From assembly GCF_041927875.1 (NCBI RefSeq), contig NZ_JBHFHN010000004.1: a stretch of 64,000 nucleotides of DNA; one strand, 5' to 3'. The position numbers and the translations under genes were made by a program. This DNA is from Paracoccus sp041927875. Lineage in GTDB: Bacteria > Pseudomonadota > Alphaproteobacteria > Rhodobacterales > Rhodobacteraceae. Positions 8,700 to 19,454 of this stretch are shown piece after piece (positions within the stretch are counted from its first letter, which is position 1; each line of letters begins with the position of its first letter). The notes beneath the pieces are model-generated. The model was not told the DNA's origin. It saw nothing but the letters and a program-made list of their open reading frames with translations, and searched no databases.

Positions 8700-9583
8700 T
8701 CACCGGCGGCCTGCGCCAGCCAGCCGCGAAAGGCGCGCAACGCATTCAGCCCGCCGCGCGCCCGTGGCCAGGCCAGCCAATAGGCCCCGCGTGACGGCAC
8801 CGCCGGGCGCAGCACCGGGGCAAGGCGGCCCTCGGCGATCTCCATCCGGGCGAGGTAATCGGGCAGCAGCGCGATCCCCATTCCGGCAATGGCGGCCTGA
8901 ATGACCATCGAGAACTGATCCATCACCATGCCCTGCGCCGCCACCGGCGCGGCCCCCTGACCCGCGAACCAGTCAGCCCAGGCACCGGGGCGCGTGGGCA
9001 GTTGGAACAGCATCTGCCCGGCCAGATCGGACGGCGCCGCAATCGGCTGGCGCGCCAGCAGATCCGGCGCGGCGCAGGCGGTGATGCGTTCGGAAAACAG
9101 CTTCAGATGATCGGCATCGGCCCAGTCGGGCTGGCCGAAAAAGATCACCGCGTCAAAGGGTTCGGTCTGAAAGCCGAAGCGGTGAAAGCGCGTGGTCAGG
9201 TTCACCGACACACCCGGATGCGCCGACAGGAACCCCGGCAGGCGCGGCGCCAGCCAGCGGGTGCCAAAGGTCGGCAGCACCGCCAGATTCAGATGCCCGC
9301 CATCGGGATTGGCCACCAGCGACAGGCTGCCGCGCTGGATCAGGTCCAGCGCCGCGCTGATCTCGGTGCCGAAACGCAGCGCGGCCTCGGTCGGGGTCAG
9401 GCGCTTGCGGTGACGCAAAAACAGCGCGACGCCCAACTGCGCCTCAAGCGTCTGGATCAGCCGGCTGACGGTGCTTTGCGTCAGCCCCAGATCCTGCGCC
9501 GCCGCGCTGACCGTGCCTTCGCGCAGCACCGCCTCGAACGCGATCAGCAGCGGCATGTTGGGCAGAAAGCGGCGCGGTCGCAT
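8657..9583 (-). CDS. gcdR: LysR-family regulator, probable GcdR-type activator of glutarate catabolism
   Basis: The 308-residue product has an N-terminal winged helix (LIAFEAVLREGTVSAAAQDL, then TQSTVSRLIQTLE) and a periplasmic-binding-fold effector domain. ATG at 9583 is preferred because AGGA lies 7 bases upstream; in-frame ATGs at 9589 and 9598 have poorer sites. It is divergent from gcdH, the arrangement known for gcdR-gcdHG in Pseudomonas, where the regulator responds to glutarate. That function is inference from position and family; sequence alone shows only a LysR regulator. Confidence 0.8.
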   Translation of the reverse strand: MRPRRFLPNMPLLIAFEAVLREGTVSAAAQDLGLTQSTVSRLIQTLEAQLGVALFLRHRKRLTPTEAALRFGTEISAALDLIQRGSLSLVANPDGGHLNLAVLPTFGTRWLAPRLPGFLSAHPGVSVNLTTRFHRFGFQTEPFDAVIFFGQPDWADADHLKLFSERITACAAPDLLARQPIAAPSDLAGQMLFQLPTRPGAWADWFAGQGAAPVAAQGMVMDQFSMVIQAAIAGMGIALLPDYLARMEIAEGRLAPVLRPAVPSRGAYWLAWPRARGGLNALRAFRGWLAQAAGDQEAADRARNSATA

Positions 9584-9584
9584 A

Positions 9585-9597
9585 TGCATATCCTGCA
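9585..9597. promoter_or_regulatory. candidate LysR box (T-N11-A) between gcdR and gcdH
   Basis: TGCATATCCTGCA fits the T-N11-A LysR pattern with TGCA at both ends. It sits immediately upstream of the preferred regulator start, in the divergent region shared with gcdH. Short and common, so only suggestive. Confidence 0.3.
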
Positions 9598-9675
9598 TGA
9601 TTTCAGTCAGATTATCTGCTTTTCCCGTGCCCACAACATGATTACATGGCCCAAACGCATCATGGGGGAACCGGC

Positions 9676-10875
9676 ATGGCCACGACGTCACACAAGGGTG
9701 AAAGCTTCAACTGGGACGATCCCTTCCTGCTGGACGACCAGTTGTCCGAGGAAGAGCGCCTGATCCGCGACAGCGCCGCCGCCTTTGCCGCCGAGGTGCT
9801 GGCCCCGCGGGTCTCGGGCGATTACCTGAACGAGGTCACCGACCCCGACCTGTTCCGGCAGATGGGCGCCGCCGGTCTGCTGGGCGTCACCATCCCCGAG
9901 GAATACGGCGCCGCCGGTGCGGGTTACGTCAGCTACGGCCTTGTCGCGCGCGAGATCGAGCGGGTGGACAGCGGCTATCGCAGCATGATGTCGGTGCAAT
10001 CCAGCCTGGTGATGTTCCCGATCCACGCCTATGGCAGCGACGAACAGCGCCGGAAATACCTGCCGAAACTGGCCTCGGGCGAATACATCGGCTGCTTCGG
10101 CCTGACCGAGCCGGATGCCGGGTCCGACCCGGCAGGCATGAAGACCACGGCGAAAAAGACCGCCGGCGGCTATGTGCTGAACGGGTCGAAAATGTGGATC
10201 TCGAACGCGCCGATTGCCGATGTGTTCGTGGTCTGGGCCAAATCCGAGGCGCATGGCGGCAAGGTCTGCGGCTTTGTGCTGGACAAGGGCATGAAAGGGC
10301 TGAGCGCGCCCAAGATCGGCGGCAAGCTGTCCTTGCGCGCCAGCATTACCGGCGAGATCGTGATGGATAACGTCGAGGTTCCCGAGGACGCGATCCTTCC
10401 CGGAATTCAGGGCATGGGCGGGCCGTTCGGCTGTCTGAACCGGGCGCGCTACGGCATTTCCTGGGGGGCCATGGGCGCCGCCGAGGATTGCTTCCACCGC
10501 GCGCGCCAATACGGGTTGGACCGCAAGCAGTTCAACCGACCGCTGGCCGCCACGCAGCTTTTCCAGCTGAAACTGGCCAACATGCAGACCGACATCGCGC
10601 TTGGCCTGCAAGCCAGCCTGCGCGTCGGGCGGCTGTTCGACGAAGGCCGTTTCGCGCCCGAGATGATCTCTATCGTCAAGCGCAACAACTGCGGCAAGGC
10701 GCTGGAGATCGCCCGTCAGGCGCGCGACATGCACGGCGGCAACGGCATCCAGATCGACTATCAGGTGATGCGCCACGCCGCGAACCTGGAGACCGTGAAC
10801 ACCTATGAGGGCACGCATGACGTTCACGCCCTGATCCTGGGGCGGGCGATCACCGGGCTTCAGGCCTTCGCATGA
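9676..10875 (+). CDS. gcdH: glutaryl-CoA dehydrogenase
   Basis: The 399-residue acyl-CoA dehydrogenase oxidatively decarboxylates glutaryl-CoA to crotonyl-CoA in lysine, tryptophan and glutarate breakdown, passing electrons to ETF. It shows the GCFGLTEPDAGSDPAGM flavin-binding stretch, an FNRPLAATQLFQLKLANMQT segment and, near the end, ETVNTYEGTHDVHALILGRA with the catalytic glutamate, all in the glutaryl-CoA subgroup pattern. ATG at 9676 was chosen because GGGGGAA lies 5 bases upstream; a start at 9646 is possible but lacks a site. It overlaps the next gene by four bases (ATGA). Confidence 0.93.
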   Translation: MATTSHKGESFNWDDPFLLDDQLSEEERLIRDSAAAFAAEVLAPRVSGDYLNEVTDPDLFRQMGAAGLLGVTIPEEYGAAGAGYVSYGLVAREIERVDSGYRSMMSVQSSLVMFPIHAYGSDEQRRKYLPKLASGEYIGCFGLTEPDAGSDPAGMKTTAKKTAGGYVLNGSKMWISNAPIADVFVVWAKSEAHGGKVCGFVLDKGMKGLSAPKIGGKLSLRASITGEIVMDNVEVPEDAILPGIQGMGGPFGCLNRARYGISWGAMGAAEDCFHRARQYGLDRKQFNRPLAATQLFQLKLANMQTDIALGLQASLRVGRLFDEGRFAPEMISIVKRNNCGKALEIARQARDMHGGNGIQIDYQVMRHAANLETVNTYEGTHDVHALILGRAITGLQAFA

Positions 10876-12020
10876 CCGCGCCGCTGGCGGGGCTGAAGGT
10901 CGTCGAACTGGCCCGGATTCTGGCAGGCCCCTGGATCGGTCAGACGCTGGCCGATCTGGGCGCCGAGGTCATCAAGGTCGAAGCGCCCGAGGGCGATGAC
11001 ACCCGCCGCTGGGGTCCGCCCTTCATCGAAAGGCCGCGCCCGGATGGCAGCACGGAAACCGTCGCCGCCTATTTCCATGCGGCGAACCGGGGCAAGACCT
11101 CGGTCATCTGCGACTTTGCCGATCCGGGCGATCTGGCGCGGCTGAAGGCGCTGATCGCCGATGCCGATGTACTGATCGAGAACTTCAAGGTCGGCGGGCT
11201 GGCGCGGTTCGGGCTGGATTATGCCAGCCTGTCGCAGGCCAATCCGGGGCTGGTCTATGCCTCGGTCACAGGCTTCGGGCAGGACGGGCCGCGCGCCCGC
11301 CAGCCGGGCTATGATTTCCTGATTCAGGGGATGTCGGGGATCATGGACCTGACCGGTGATCCGGGGGGCGAGCCGCAAAAGGTCGGCGTGGCCTGGATCG
11401 ACATTTTCACTGGGCTTTACGGGGTGATCGCGGTGCAGGCGGCCCTGGCGGAACGCGCGCGGTCGGGGCTGGGTCAGCAGGTCGATCTGTCGCTGCTGGA
11501 CAGTGGCGTGGCGGTGCTGGCCAATCAGGCGACCAATCACCTGCTGGGCGGGCTGGTGCCGACCCGGCTGGGCAATGCGCATCCCAATATCGTGCCCTAT
11601 CAGGTGTTTCCGGCCTCTGATGGCCATCTGATCATCGCCTGCGGCAATGACCGGCAATTCGCCGCGCTGTGCCGGGTGCTGGGGCTGGCCGGGCTGGCCG
11701 ATGACCCCGCCTATGCCAGCAACGCCGCCCGTGTCGCGCATCGCGGGCCCTTGTGCGCGGCCATCGCCGCCGCCACCGCCGCGCGCCCCCGCGCCGACCT
11801 GATCGCCGCGCTGGAGGGCGCGGGCGTGCCCGGTGGCCCGATCAACACCGTGGCCGAGGCCCTGGCCGAGCCGCAGATCGCCGCCCGCGACCTGCGCATC
11901 GCGCCCGAGGGGATCGCGGGCCTGCGCACGCCCATCCGCCTGTCGCGCAGCCCCCTGACCACCGACCGCGCCGCCCCGGCACTGGGCGCGGGCCGCTGGC
12001 GGTTCGGCGGGGCGGACTGA
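10872..12020 (+). CDS. gcdG: class III CoA-transferase (CaiB/BaiF), probable glutarate CoA-transferase
   Basis: The 382-residue product has the CaiB/BaiF fold: LVVELARILAGP-type N-terminus (VVELARILAGPWIGQTLADL), the conserved aspartate region YASVTGFGQDGPRARQPGYD, and MSGIMDLTG. These enzymes move CoA between acids through a glutamyl or aspartyl anhydride. Start overlaps the gcdH stop (ATGA), so the two are coupled. By analogy with gcdHG units, it would make glutaryl-CoA from glutarate and succinyl-CoA or another donor. Donor and acceptor are inferred from context. Confidence 0.85.
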   Translation: MTAPLAGLKVVELARILAGPWIGQTLADLGAEVIKVEAPEGDDTRRWGPPFIERPRPDGSTETVAAYFHAANRGKTSVICDFADPGDLARLKALIADADVLIENFKVGGLARFGLDYASLSQANPGLVYASVTGFGQDGPRARQPGYDFLIQGMSGIMDLTGDPGGEPQKVGVAWIDIFTGLYGVIAVQAALAERARSGLGQQVDLSLLDSGVAVLANQATNHLLGGLVPTRLGNAHPNIVPYQVFPASDGHLIIACGNDRQFAALCRVLGLAGLADDPAYASNAARVAHRGPLCAAIAAATAARPRADLIAALEGAGVPGGPINTVAEALAEPQIAARDLRIAPEGIAGLRTPIRLSRSPLTTDRAAPALGAGRWRFGGAD

Positions 12021-12084
12021 CCGCGAAACGGGTTCACCGCAGGCGTCGATCAGGCGGCGATGCAGATGGAAGGCCCTGTCGCCG

Positions 12085-12999
12085 TCACGGGTGCGGCTGG
12101 GCGCCGTCCCCCCGGCGGGCGGCGCGGCCCACATGATCGGCAACCCGCATCAGCCCGTCGCGCAGCGGGCTGCCGCGCCGCCAGACCATGCCGATCCGCC
12201 GCGCCGGTTCTGGGGCCGGAAAGCGGCCCACGTCGACGCGGGCCAGCCGGGTTTCGACCGGCACCGCCATGTCGGGGATCAGCGTCACCCCCATGCCCGC
12301 CGCGACCATCTGCACCAGCGTGGTCAGCGACGACCCGTCCAGCATCTCACGCGGGCTGTCGGGCTGCATCTGGCAAAATGACAGCGCCTGATCGCGGAAG
12401 CAGTGGCCTTCCTCCAGCAGCAGAAGGCGCATCTGGCGCAGGTTGCGGGGGCTGGGAATCGGCCCTCCGGCCTCGGTCAGCGGGCGGATCAGGACAAAGG
12501 ATTCGGTGAACAGCTCGACCTCCTCCAATGCGGGTTCCGAGGCGGGCAGGGCGATGATGGCCGTGTCCAGCCGCCCCTCGGCCAGGTCGGCCAAAAGGTT
12601 CGGGGTCACCGTCTCGCGCACGGTCATGTCCAGATCGGGAAAGGCGGCGGCCAGATCGGCCATCACCTGCGGCAGCAGATAGGGCGCGACGGTCGGGATC
12701 ACCCCCATCCGCAGCCGGTGCAGATGCCCGCTGGTGCCGATCCGCCCCAGATCGGTGATGTCGTCGACCTGCCGCAGCACGGCACGTGCGCGGGCGATCA
12801 CCTGCTCGCCAAGCGCGGTCGGCGTGACCTGCCGGGCGTTGCGATCAAACAGCGGGCCGCCCAGCGTCGTCTCGATCTCGCGGATCTGGGTGGACAGGGC
12901 GGGCTGGGTCACGGCGCAATCCTGCGCCGCGCGTCCGAAATGGCCGTGACGGGCCAGGGCTACGACATAGCGCAACTGCCGAAGGGTGATCTGTGTCAT
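12085..12999 (-). CDS. oxyR: hydrogen peroxide-sensing LysR regulator OxyR
   Basis: The 304-residue product has a LysR winged helix (GRAAQDCAVTQPALSTQIRE) and the OxyR redox motif LEEGHCFRDQALSFC. Cys200 and Cys209 correspond to Cys199 and Cys208 of E. coli OxyR, which form a disulfide on peroxide exposure. It is divergent from katG, its classic target. A 37-base OxyR-type operator (12998-13034) overlaps its own start codon, consistent with autorepression. Cysteine pair, position and operator together make this assignment secure. Confidence 0.95.
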   Translation of the reverse strand: MTQITLRQLRYVVALARHGHFGRAAQDCAVTQPALSTQIREIETTLGGPLFDRNARQVTPTALGEQVIARARAVLRQVDDITDLGRIGTSGHLHRLRMGVIPTVAPYLLPQVMADLAAAFPDLDMTVRETVTPNLLADLAEGRLDTAIIALPASEPALEEVELFTESFVLIRPLTEAGGPIPSPRNLRQMRLLLLEEGHCFRDQALSFCQMQPDSPREMLDGSSLTTLVQMVAAGMGVTLIPDMAVPVETRLARVDVGRFPAPEPARRIGMVWRRGSPLRDGLMRVADHVGRAARRGDGAQPHP

Positions 13000-13034
13000 A
13001 ACGCAATCTTATCACAACGATTGAAAGATACAAT
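12998..13034. promoter_or_regulatory. OxyR tetramer binding site between oxyR and katG
   Basis: The sequence reads ATAA-N7-TTAT-N7-ATTG-N7-CAAT, exactly the 4-7-4-7-4-7-4 spacing of the OxyR consensus ATAG-N7-CTAT-N7-ATAG-N7-CTAT. Each pair (ATAA/TTAT and ATTG/CAAT) is a perfect inverted repeat. The site begins inside the oxyR start codon and lies about 115 bases before katG. Confidence 0.75.
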
Positions 13035-13150
13035 TTCCGCTTATGGAGCTTTGCCCCTAAATTGCGTCTTGAGAAGATGACCGGCGCGGGCGCCAGGCCA
13101 TTGGGCCATGGCCGCGCCTGACCCATAATGAACCAATCGCGGAGGACGCA

Positions 13151-15376
<2,226 letters not shown>

Positions 15377-15401
15377 TCATTTTGGCTTGTTGACCAGTAA
15401 C

Positions 15402-15427
15402 GGGGCGCGGGAAACCGCGCCCCATTT
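15402..15427 (+). terminator. intrinsic terminator after katG
   Basis: GGGGCGCGG at 15402-15410 pairs perfectly with CCGCGCCCC at 15415-15423 around GAAA, followed by ATTTTC. It lies between the convergent ends of katG and the PHP-domain gene. Just beyond, ATTTTCATGCCG occurs twice in tandem. Confidence 0.85.
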
Positions 15428-16375
15428 TCATGCCGGCCCTATTTTCATGCCGCGATGTCGTCGCGCCAGATCGGGTGACCAGGCCCGCCGCCCCGCCGCG
15501 TCGATCACCGTGACCCGCAGCCAGGGGCTGTCGCCTAGCCGGGCGATCTTGACGCGGGCCTCGGTCATCGACGGGCCATGCACCGCCACCGCGCCGGTGC
15601 CCGCGCCCTGCACGATCACCGTTTCCACAGCCGAGGCGCGCACCGTGACCAGATCGCGGCTGACGGTGATGCCGCGCAACTCTGGGCCTTGGCTGGAATA
15701 GAACTGCCCGGCCTTCAACGCGGCCAGCAGCGCCTCGGGCGTGTTTTCGGTGGCCTTGACCATCACCCACCCCCCGAAATGGTCCGGCTCGGTGAAATGC
15801 GCGTCATCGGTGGCGATCAGCGACAGGCGGCGGCCCTGGGTCAGCAGCAGGTCGGCAATGGCAAAGCCATCGGCCCGGTCGGCGCCGATGGCGCAGCCGT
15901 GGTTATAGACCTCGACCGCGTGGGCGGCGGTGACGGCCTGCGCGTCAGCCAGCGTCAGGCCGGACCATTGCGGATGGGCAATCGCCACGAATGCCCCGGC
16001 ATCGACGGCACGCTGCGCGATCTGGGCGGCGGTTTCCTGCCCTGCGACGGGCACGAAATGCGGGCTGTTCGAGGGCGCGAAATCCAGCGGCAGGCCGACC
16101 GCCAGGATGTGCCACAGCTCACCATTCGCCATCGCGCCGGAGTGCAGCTCGGCGCCCAGGATCGTGGTGAAATCCGGCGTCCGAAACGGCCGCGTATCGA
16201 CCAGCGGATAGCCCCACAGCCCGACGAAATGATCGGTCAGCGCGATGAAGTCGTAGCCCTGCGCGGCATAGCGGCGGCAGACCTCGGCCGGGGGCAGCGC
16301 GCCATCGGACCGGTCGGAATGGGTGTGCAGGTTGCCGCGCCAGAAGCGGCCAGGGGCGGTAAAGGCGTCGGTCAT
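15428..16375 (-). CDS. PHP-domain metal-dependent hydrolase (CehA/McbA-like)
   Basis: The 315-residue product opens with GNLHTHSDRSDG and ALTDHFVG, the first metal-binding motifs of the PHP phosphoesterase superfamily; further His and Asp ligands appear in FVAIAHPQW, YNHGC and IATDDAHF. PHP proteins hydrolyse phosphoesters, including cyclic ribose phosphates made during phosphonate breakdown. No signal peptide is seen. AAAGGA precedes ATG at 16375. It is divergent from an ABC importer operon ending in a PhnN-like gene, and a Pho-box-like repeat lies between. A role in organophosphate or phosphonate use is inferred from this context. Confidence 0.8.
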   Translation of the reverse strand: MTDAFTAPGRFWRGNLHTHSDRSDGALPPAEVCRRYAAQGYDFIALTDHFVGLWGYPLVDTRPFRTPDFTTILGAELHSGAMANGELWHILAVGLPLDFAPSNSPHFVPVAGQETAAQIAQRAVDAGAFVAIAHPQWSGLTLADAQAVTAAHAVEVYNHGCAIGADRADGFAIADLLLTQGRRLSLIATDDAHFTEPDHFGGWVMVKATENTPEALLAALKAGQFYSSQGPELRGITVSRDLVTVRASAVETVIVQGAGTGAVAVHGPSMTEARVKIARLGDSPWLRVTVIDAAGRRAWSPDLARRHRGMKIGPA

Positions 16376-16532
16376 GCGGATGTCCTTTCATCGGCTTGCC
16401 GCAGTCTTTCAGAAGCCCGCCCGCCGCGCCAGCGACGTTCCGGGCGTCTCACGCAAGGATCTTTTCACGCCCCGCTTGCGGCTTTGCAAACGGTGCTTGC
16501 GCAACGCCCGCTTTGTCACAAAACTGCGGCAA

Positions 16533-16563
16533 TGGTCACGGAAATGTCCGACGACCGTCACAT
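16533..16563 (+). promoter_or_regulatory. candidate Pho box upstream of the ABC importer
   Basis: GTCAC at 16535, GTCCG at 16546 and GTCAC at 16557 recur at an exact 11-base period, giving three imperfect copies of the CTGTCAT-like PhoB repeat. Another GTCAC lies at 16515, slightly out of phase. It is about 70 bases before the transporter gene and within the divergent region with the PHP gene. Confidence 0.45.
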
Positions 16564-16630
16564 AAGGTTTACAGCCACGGCCTAGGGCACGGTTGCGCCC
16601 GCCTGCGGGCCAACCCAACAGGAGTTTCCG

Positions 16631-17740
16631 ATGACGATCAAATCGACGCTTTGGCTGACCGGCGCCGCGGCGCTGCTGGCCACCACCACGCTGGCGCAGG
16701 CCGACAACCTCGCCACGCTGGAGGCCGCGGCCAAGGCCGAAGGGATGCTGACCACCATCGCTTTGCCGCATGACTGGTGCGGCTATGGCAAGGTGATCGA
16801 GGGCTTCAAGGCCAAATACCCCGAAATCAAGGTCAATGAGCTGAACCCCGACGCCAGCTCGGCCGATGAGCTGGAGGCGGTGCGCGCCAACAAGGGCAAC
16901 ACCGGCCCGCAGGCCCCCGATGTCATCGACGTGGGCCTTGCCTTCGGTCCGCAGGCCAAGGACGAAGGGCTGATCCAGCCCTACAAGGTTTCGACTTGGG
17001 ATGAGATCCCGGACGAAGTGAAGGATGCCGATGGCTATTGGTATGCCGATTACTATGGCGTCATGGCGCTTGGCATCAACCGCGACCTGGTGCAGAACCC
17101 GCCGACCAGCTGGGAAGACCTGCTGAAGCCCGAATATGCGCAATCCTTTGCGCTGACCGGGGATCCGCGCGCCTCGAACCAGGCGATCCTGGCGATCATG
17201 GCGATGGGCATGGCCCGTGGCGGCGCGCCGGGTGCCGAATCCGGCGAAAAAGGGCTGGAGTTCATGGCCGAGGTGAACACCGCCGGGAACTTTGTTCCGG
17301 TCACCGCCAAGGCTGGCACGATCGCGCAGGGTCAAACCCCGATCGTCGCCGCCTGGGACTATAACCTGCTGTCCTGGCGCGATGGCCTGAACGGCAACCC
17401 GCCGATGGACGTCATCATTCCGGCGGGCGAAAACAGCCTGGCGGGCGTCTATGTGCAGGCGATCTCGGCCTATGCGCCGCATCCGAACGCCGCGAAACTG
17501 TGGATGGAATACCTGTATTCCGACGAAGGTCAGCTTGGCTGGCTGGCCGGCTACTGCCACCCGGCGCGGTTCAACAAGATGGTCGAGGCCGGCAAGGTGC
17601 CGCAGGATCTGCTGGACAAGCTGCCCCCGGCCGAGGGCTACGCCCGTGCCGTCTTCCCGAGCGTCGAACAGCAAGAGGCCAACAAGGCCGTTGTGTCCGA
17701 ACGCTGGGATGCCGTCGTCGGCGCCAAGTTCGCCGAATAA
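16631..17740 (+). CDS. ABC importer periplasmic substrate-binding protein
   Basis: The 369-residue product has a cleavable signal peptide (hydrophobic stretch, cleavage after ATTTLAQA) and the extracellular solute-binding family 1 / AfuA-like fold. Visible segments include WYADYYGVMALGINRDL and AAWDYNLLSWRDG, typical of binders of small anionic ligands such as iron complexes, phosphonates or phosphoesters. AGGAG precedes ATG at 16631. It is the first gene of an operon with two permeases, an ATPase and a PhnN-like gene. A hairpin terminator directly after it would make it more abundant than the membrane parts. The ligand is not evident from sequence. Confidence 0.88.
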   Translation: MTIKSTLWLTGAAALLATTTLAQADNLATLEAAAKAEGMLTTIALPHDWCGYGKVIEGFKAKYPEIKVNELNPDASSADELEAVRANKGNTGPQAPDVIDVGLAFGPQAKDEGLIQPYKVSTWDEIPDEVKDADGYWYADYYGVMALGINRDLVQNPPTSWEDLLKPEYAQSFALTGDPRASNQAILAIMAMGMARGGAPGAESGEKGLEFMAEVNTAGNFVPVTAKAGTIAQGQTPIVAAWDYNLLSWRDGLNGNPPMDVIIPAGENSLAGVYVQAISAYAPHPNAAKLWMEYLYSDEGQLGWLAGYCHPARFNKMVEAGKVPQDLLDKLPPAEGYARAVFPSVEQQEANKAVVSERWDAVVGAKFAE

Positions 17741-17749
17741 TCCGACCCG

Positions 17750-17784
17750 CCGGTCCCGCGCCTGTCGCGGGGCCGGCCCTTTTG
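17750..17784 (+). terminator. partial terminator/attenuator after the binding-protein gene
   Basis: CCGGTCCCGCG (17750-17760) pairs with CGCGGGGCCGG (17766-17776) at 10 of 11 positions, followed by CCCTTTT. It lies between the binding-protein gene and the first permease gene of the same operon, as often seen where the binding protein must be in excess. Confidence 0.7.
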
Positions 17785-17793
17785 GTGCGTAGC

Positions 17794-18675
17794 ATGTCCC
17801 AACCCACAGCCCACCCCGCCCGCAGGCGGGGACCGATGCCCCTGACCTGGTTGGGGATCGTGCCCTTTGCCGCCTTTGCGGCGCTGTTCCTGATCCTGCC
17901 GACGATCCACATCGTGATTGGCGCGTTTCGCGGCCCCGATGGCGGCTTTACCCTGGCCAATATCCAGAACCTGTTTCAGCCGACGATCATGCGGCCGTTC
18001 TGGCTGTCGATCAAACTGTCGCTGATCACCGCCGCGATCGGCTGCCTTGGCGGCTTCCTGCTGGCGGCGGCGGTCACGCGCGGCGGCCTGCCCAAGGGCC
18101 TGCGCGAGGCGACGATGACATTCTCCGGGGTCGCGTCGAACTTTGCCGGGGTGCCGCTGGCCTTTGCCTTCATCGCCACCCTGGGCCGGCTGGGCTTTGT
18201 CACCGTGCTGCTGCGCGACGTGTTCGGCATCAACCTGATGGCGACCGGGTTCAACATCATCAGCTTTACCGGGCTGGTGCTGGCCTATCTTTATTTCCAG
18301 ATCCCGCTGATGGTGCTGATCGTCGCCCCCGCGCTGGACGGGCTGAAGCGCGACTGGCGCGAGGCCGCCGAAAGCCTGGGGGCTAGCGGTGCGCAATACT
18401 GGCGCATGGTGGCGCTGCCGGTGCTGTGGCCCTCGCTTCTGGGGACATTCGCGCTGCTGTTTGCCAATGCCTTTGGCGCGGTGGCCACGGCCATGGCACT
18501 GACCGGATCGTCGCTGTCCATCGTGCCGATCATCCTGTTCGCGCAGATCCGTGGCGATGTGCTGCAAGACCCGCATCTGGGCTATGCCATCGCCTTTGGC
18601 ATGATCCTGCTGACCGGCATCGCCAATGCCATCTATATCTGGTTCCGCACCCGGTCCGAAAGGTGGCTGAAATGA
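17794..18675 (+). CDS. ABC importer permease, first subunit
   Basis: The 293-residue product has about six membrane segments and the BPD_transp_1 domain; the cytoplasmic coupling loop is DWREAAESLGASGAQYWRMV (EAA motif). The upstream frame is open, but ATG at 17794 gives a natural short cytosolic N-terminus before LTWLGIVPFAAFAALFLILP. It forms the channel with the next permease. Its stop overlaps the following start (ATGA at 18672). Confidence 0.9.
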   Translation: MSQPTAHPARRRGPMPLTWLGIVPFAAFAALFLILPTIHIVIGAFRGPDGGFTLANIQNLFQPTIMRPFWLSIKLSLITAAIGCLGGFLLAAAVTRGGLPKGLREATMTFSGVASNFAGVPLAFAFIATLGRLGFVTVLLRDVFGINLMATGFNIISFTGLVLAYLYFQIPLMVLIVAPALDGLKRDWREAAESLGASGAQYWRMVALPVLWPSLLGTFALLFANAFGAVATAMALTGSSLSIVPIILFAQIRGDVLQDPHLGYAIAFGMILLTGIANAIYIWFRTRSERWLK

Positions 18676-19454
18676 CGCGGCTTTGGTCATGGGCCGGGTT
18701 CGTCCTGGGTCTGCTGTTCTTCTTCCTGCCGCTGATCGGCATGTTCGAGTTCTCGCTGCGGGCGCGGCGCGGGGAGTATTCCTTTGACGCCTATCGCAGC
18801 GTGCTGGGCGACCCGCAGTTTCAGGCGACCTTCGGCTATTCGCTGATGATGGCGCTGGTGACGATCGTGTTCGGCGTGGCACTGGTCGCGCCGACCGCGT
18901 TCTGGGTTCGGCTGAAGCTGCCGCGCCTGCGCCCCTGGGTCGAGTTCGTGACCTTGCTGCCGCTGGTGATCCCGCCCATCGTCATCGTCTTCGGCTATAT
19001 CCGGCTTTACAACACCTCGTCCTTCCTGCCGCTGACGGGCAGTGCGACGGGCACCAACATCCTGCTGATGCTCGGCTATACGACGCTGGCTTTGCCCTAT
19101 CTGTATCGCGCCATCGACACCGGGCTGCGCACCATCGACATCGCCACCCTGACCGAGGCCGCGCAATCCCTGGGGGCGGGCTGGTTCACCATCATCCTGC
19201 GGCTGGTGATCCCCAATATCCTGATGGCGGTGCTGTCGGGGGCGTTCCTGACCTTTGCCATCGTGATCGGCGAATATGTCATGGCGGCGCTGCTGAACCG
19301 GCCCGCGCTTGGCCCCTATATGGTGCTGATCGGGTCGAACAAAGCCTATGAGCCTGCGGCGCTTGCCGTCATCGCCTTTGGCATCACCTGGGTCTGCATG
19401 GGGCTGATCCAACTGTTTTCCCGTCTGTCCAAACATACAAAGGCGCTGCGCTGA
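18672..19454 (+). CDS. ABC importer permease, second subunit
   Basis: The 260-residue product starts MTRLWSWAGFVLGLLFFFLP and has about six membrane helices with the EAA loop (LTEAAQSLGAGWFTIILRLV). It is the partner permease of the preceding gene. ATG at 18672 overlaps the previous stop by four bases, and its own stop shares one base with the ATPase start (TGATG), showing tight translational coupling. Confidence 0.9.
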   Translation: MTRLWSWAGFVLGLLFFFLPLIGMFEFSLRARRGEYSFDAYRSVLGDPQFQATFGYSLMMALVTIVFGVALVAPTAFWVRLKLPRLRPWVEFVTLLPLVIPPIVIVFGYIRLYNTSSFLPLTGSATGTNILLMLGYTTLALPYLYRAIDTGLRTIDIATLTEAAQSLGAGWFTIILRLVIPNILMAVLSGAFLTFAIVIGEYVMAALLNRPALGPYMVLIGSNKAYEPAALAVIAFGITWVCMGLIQLFSRLSKHTKALR

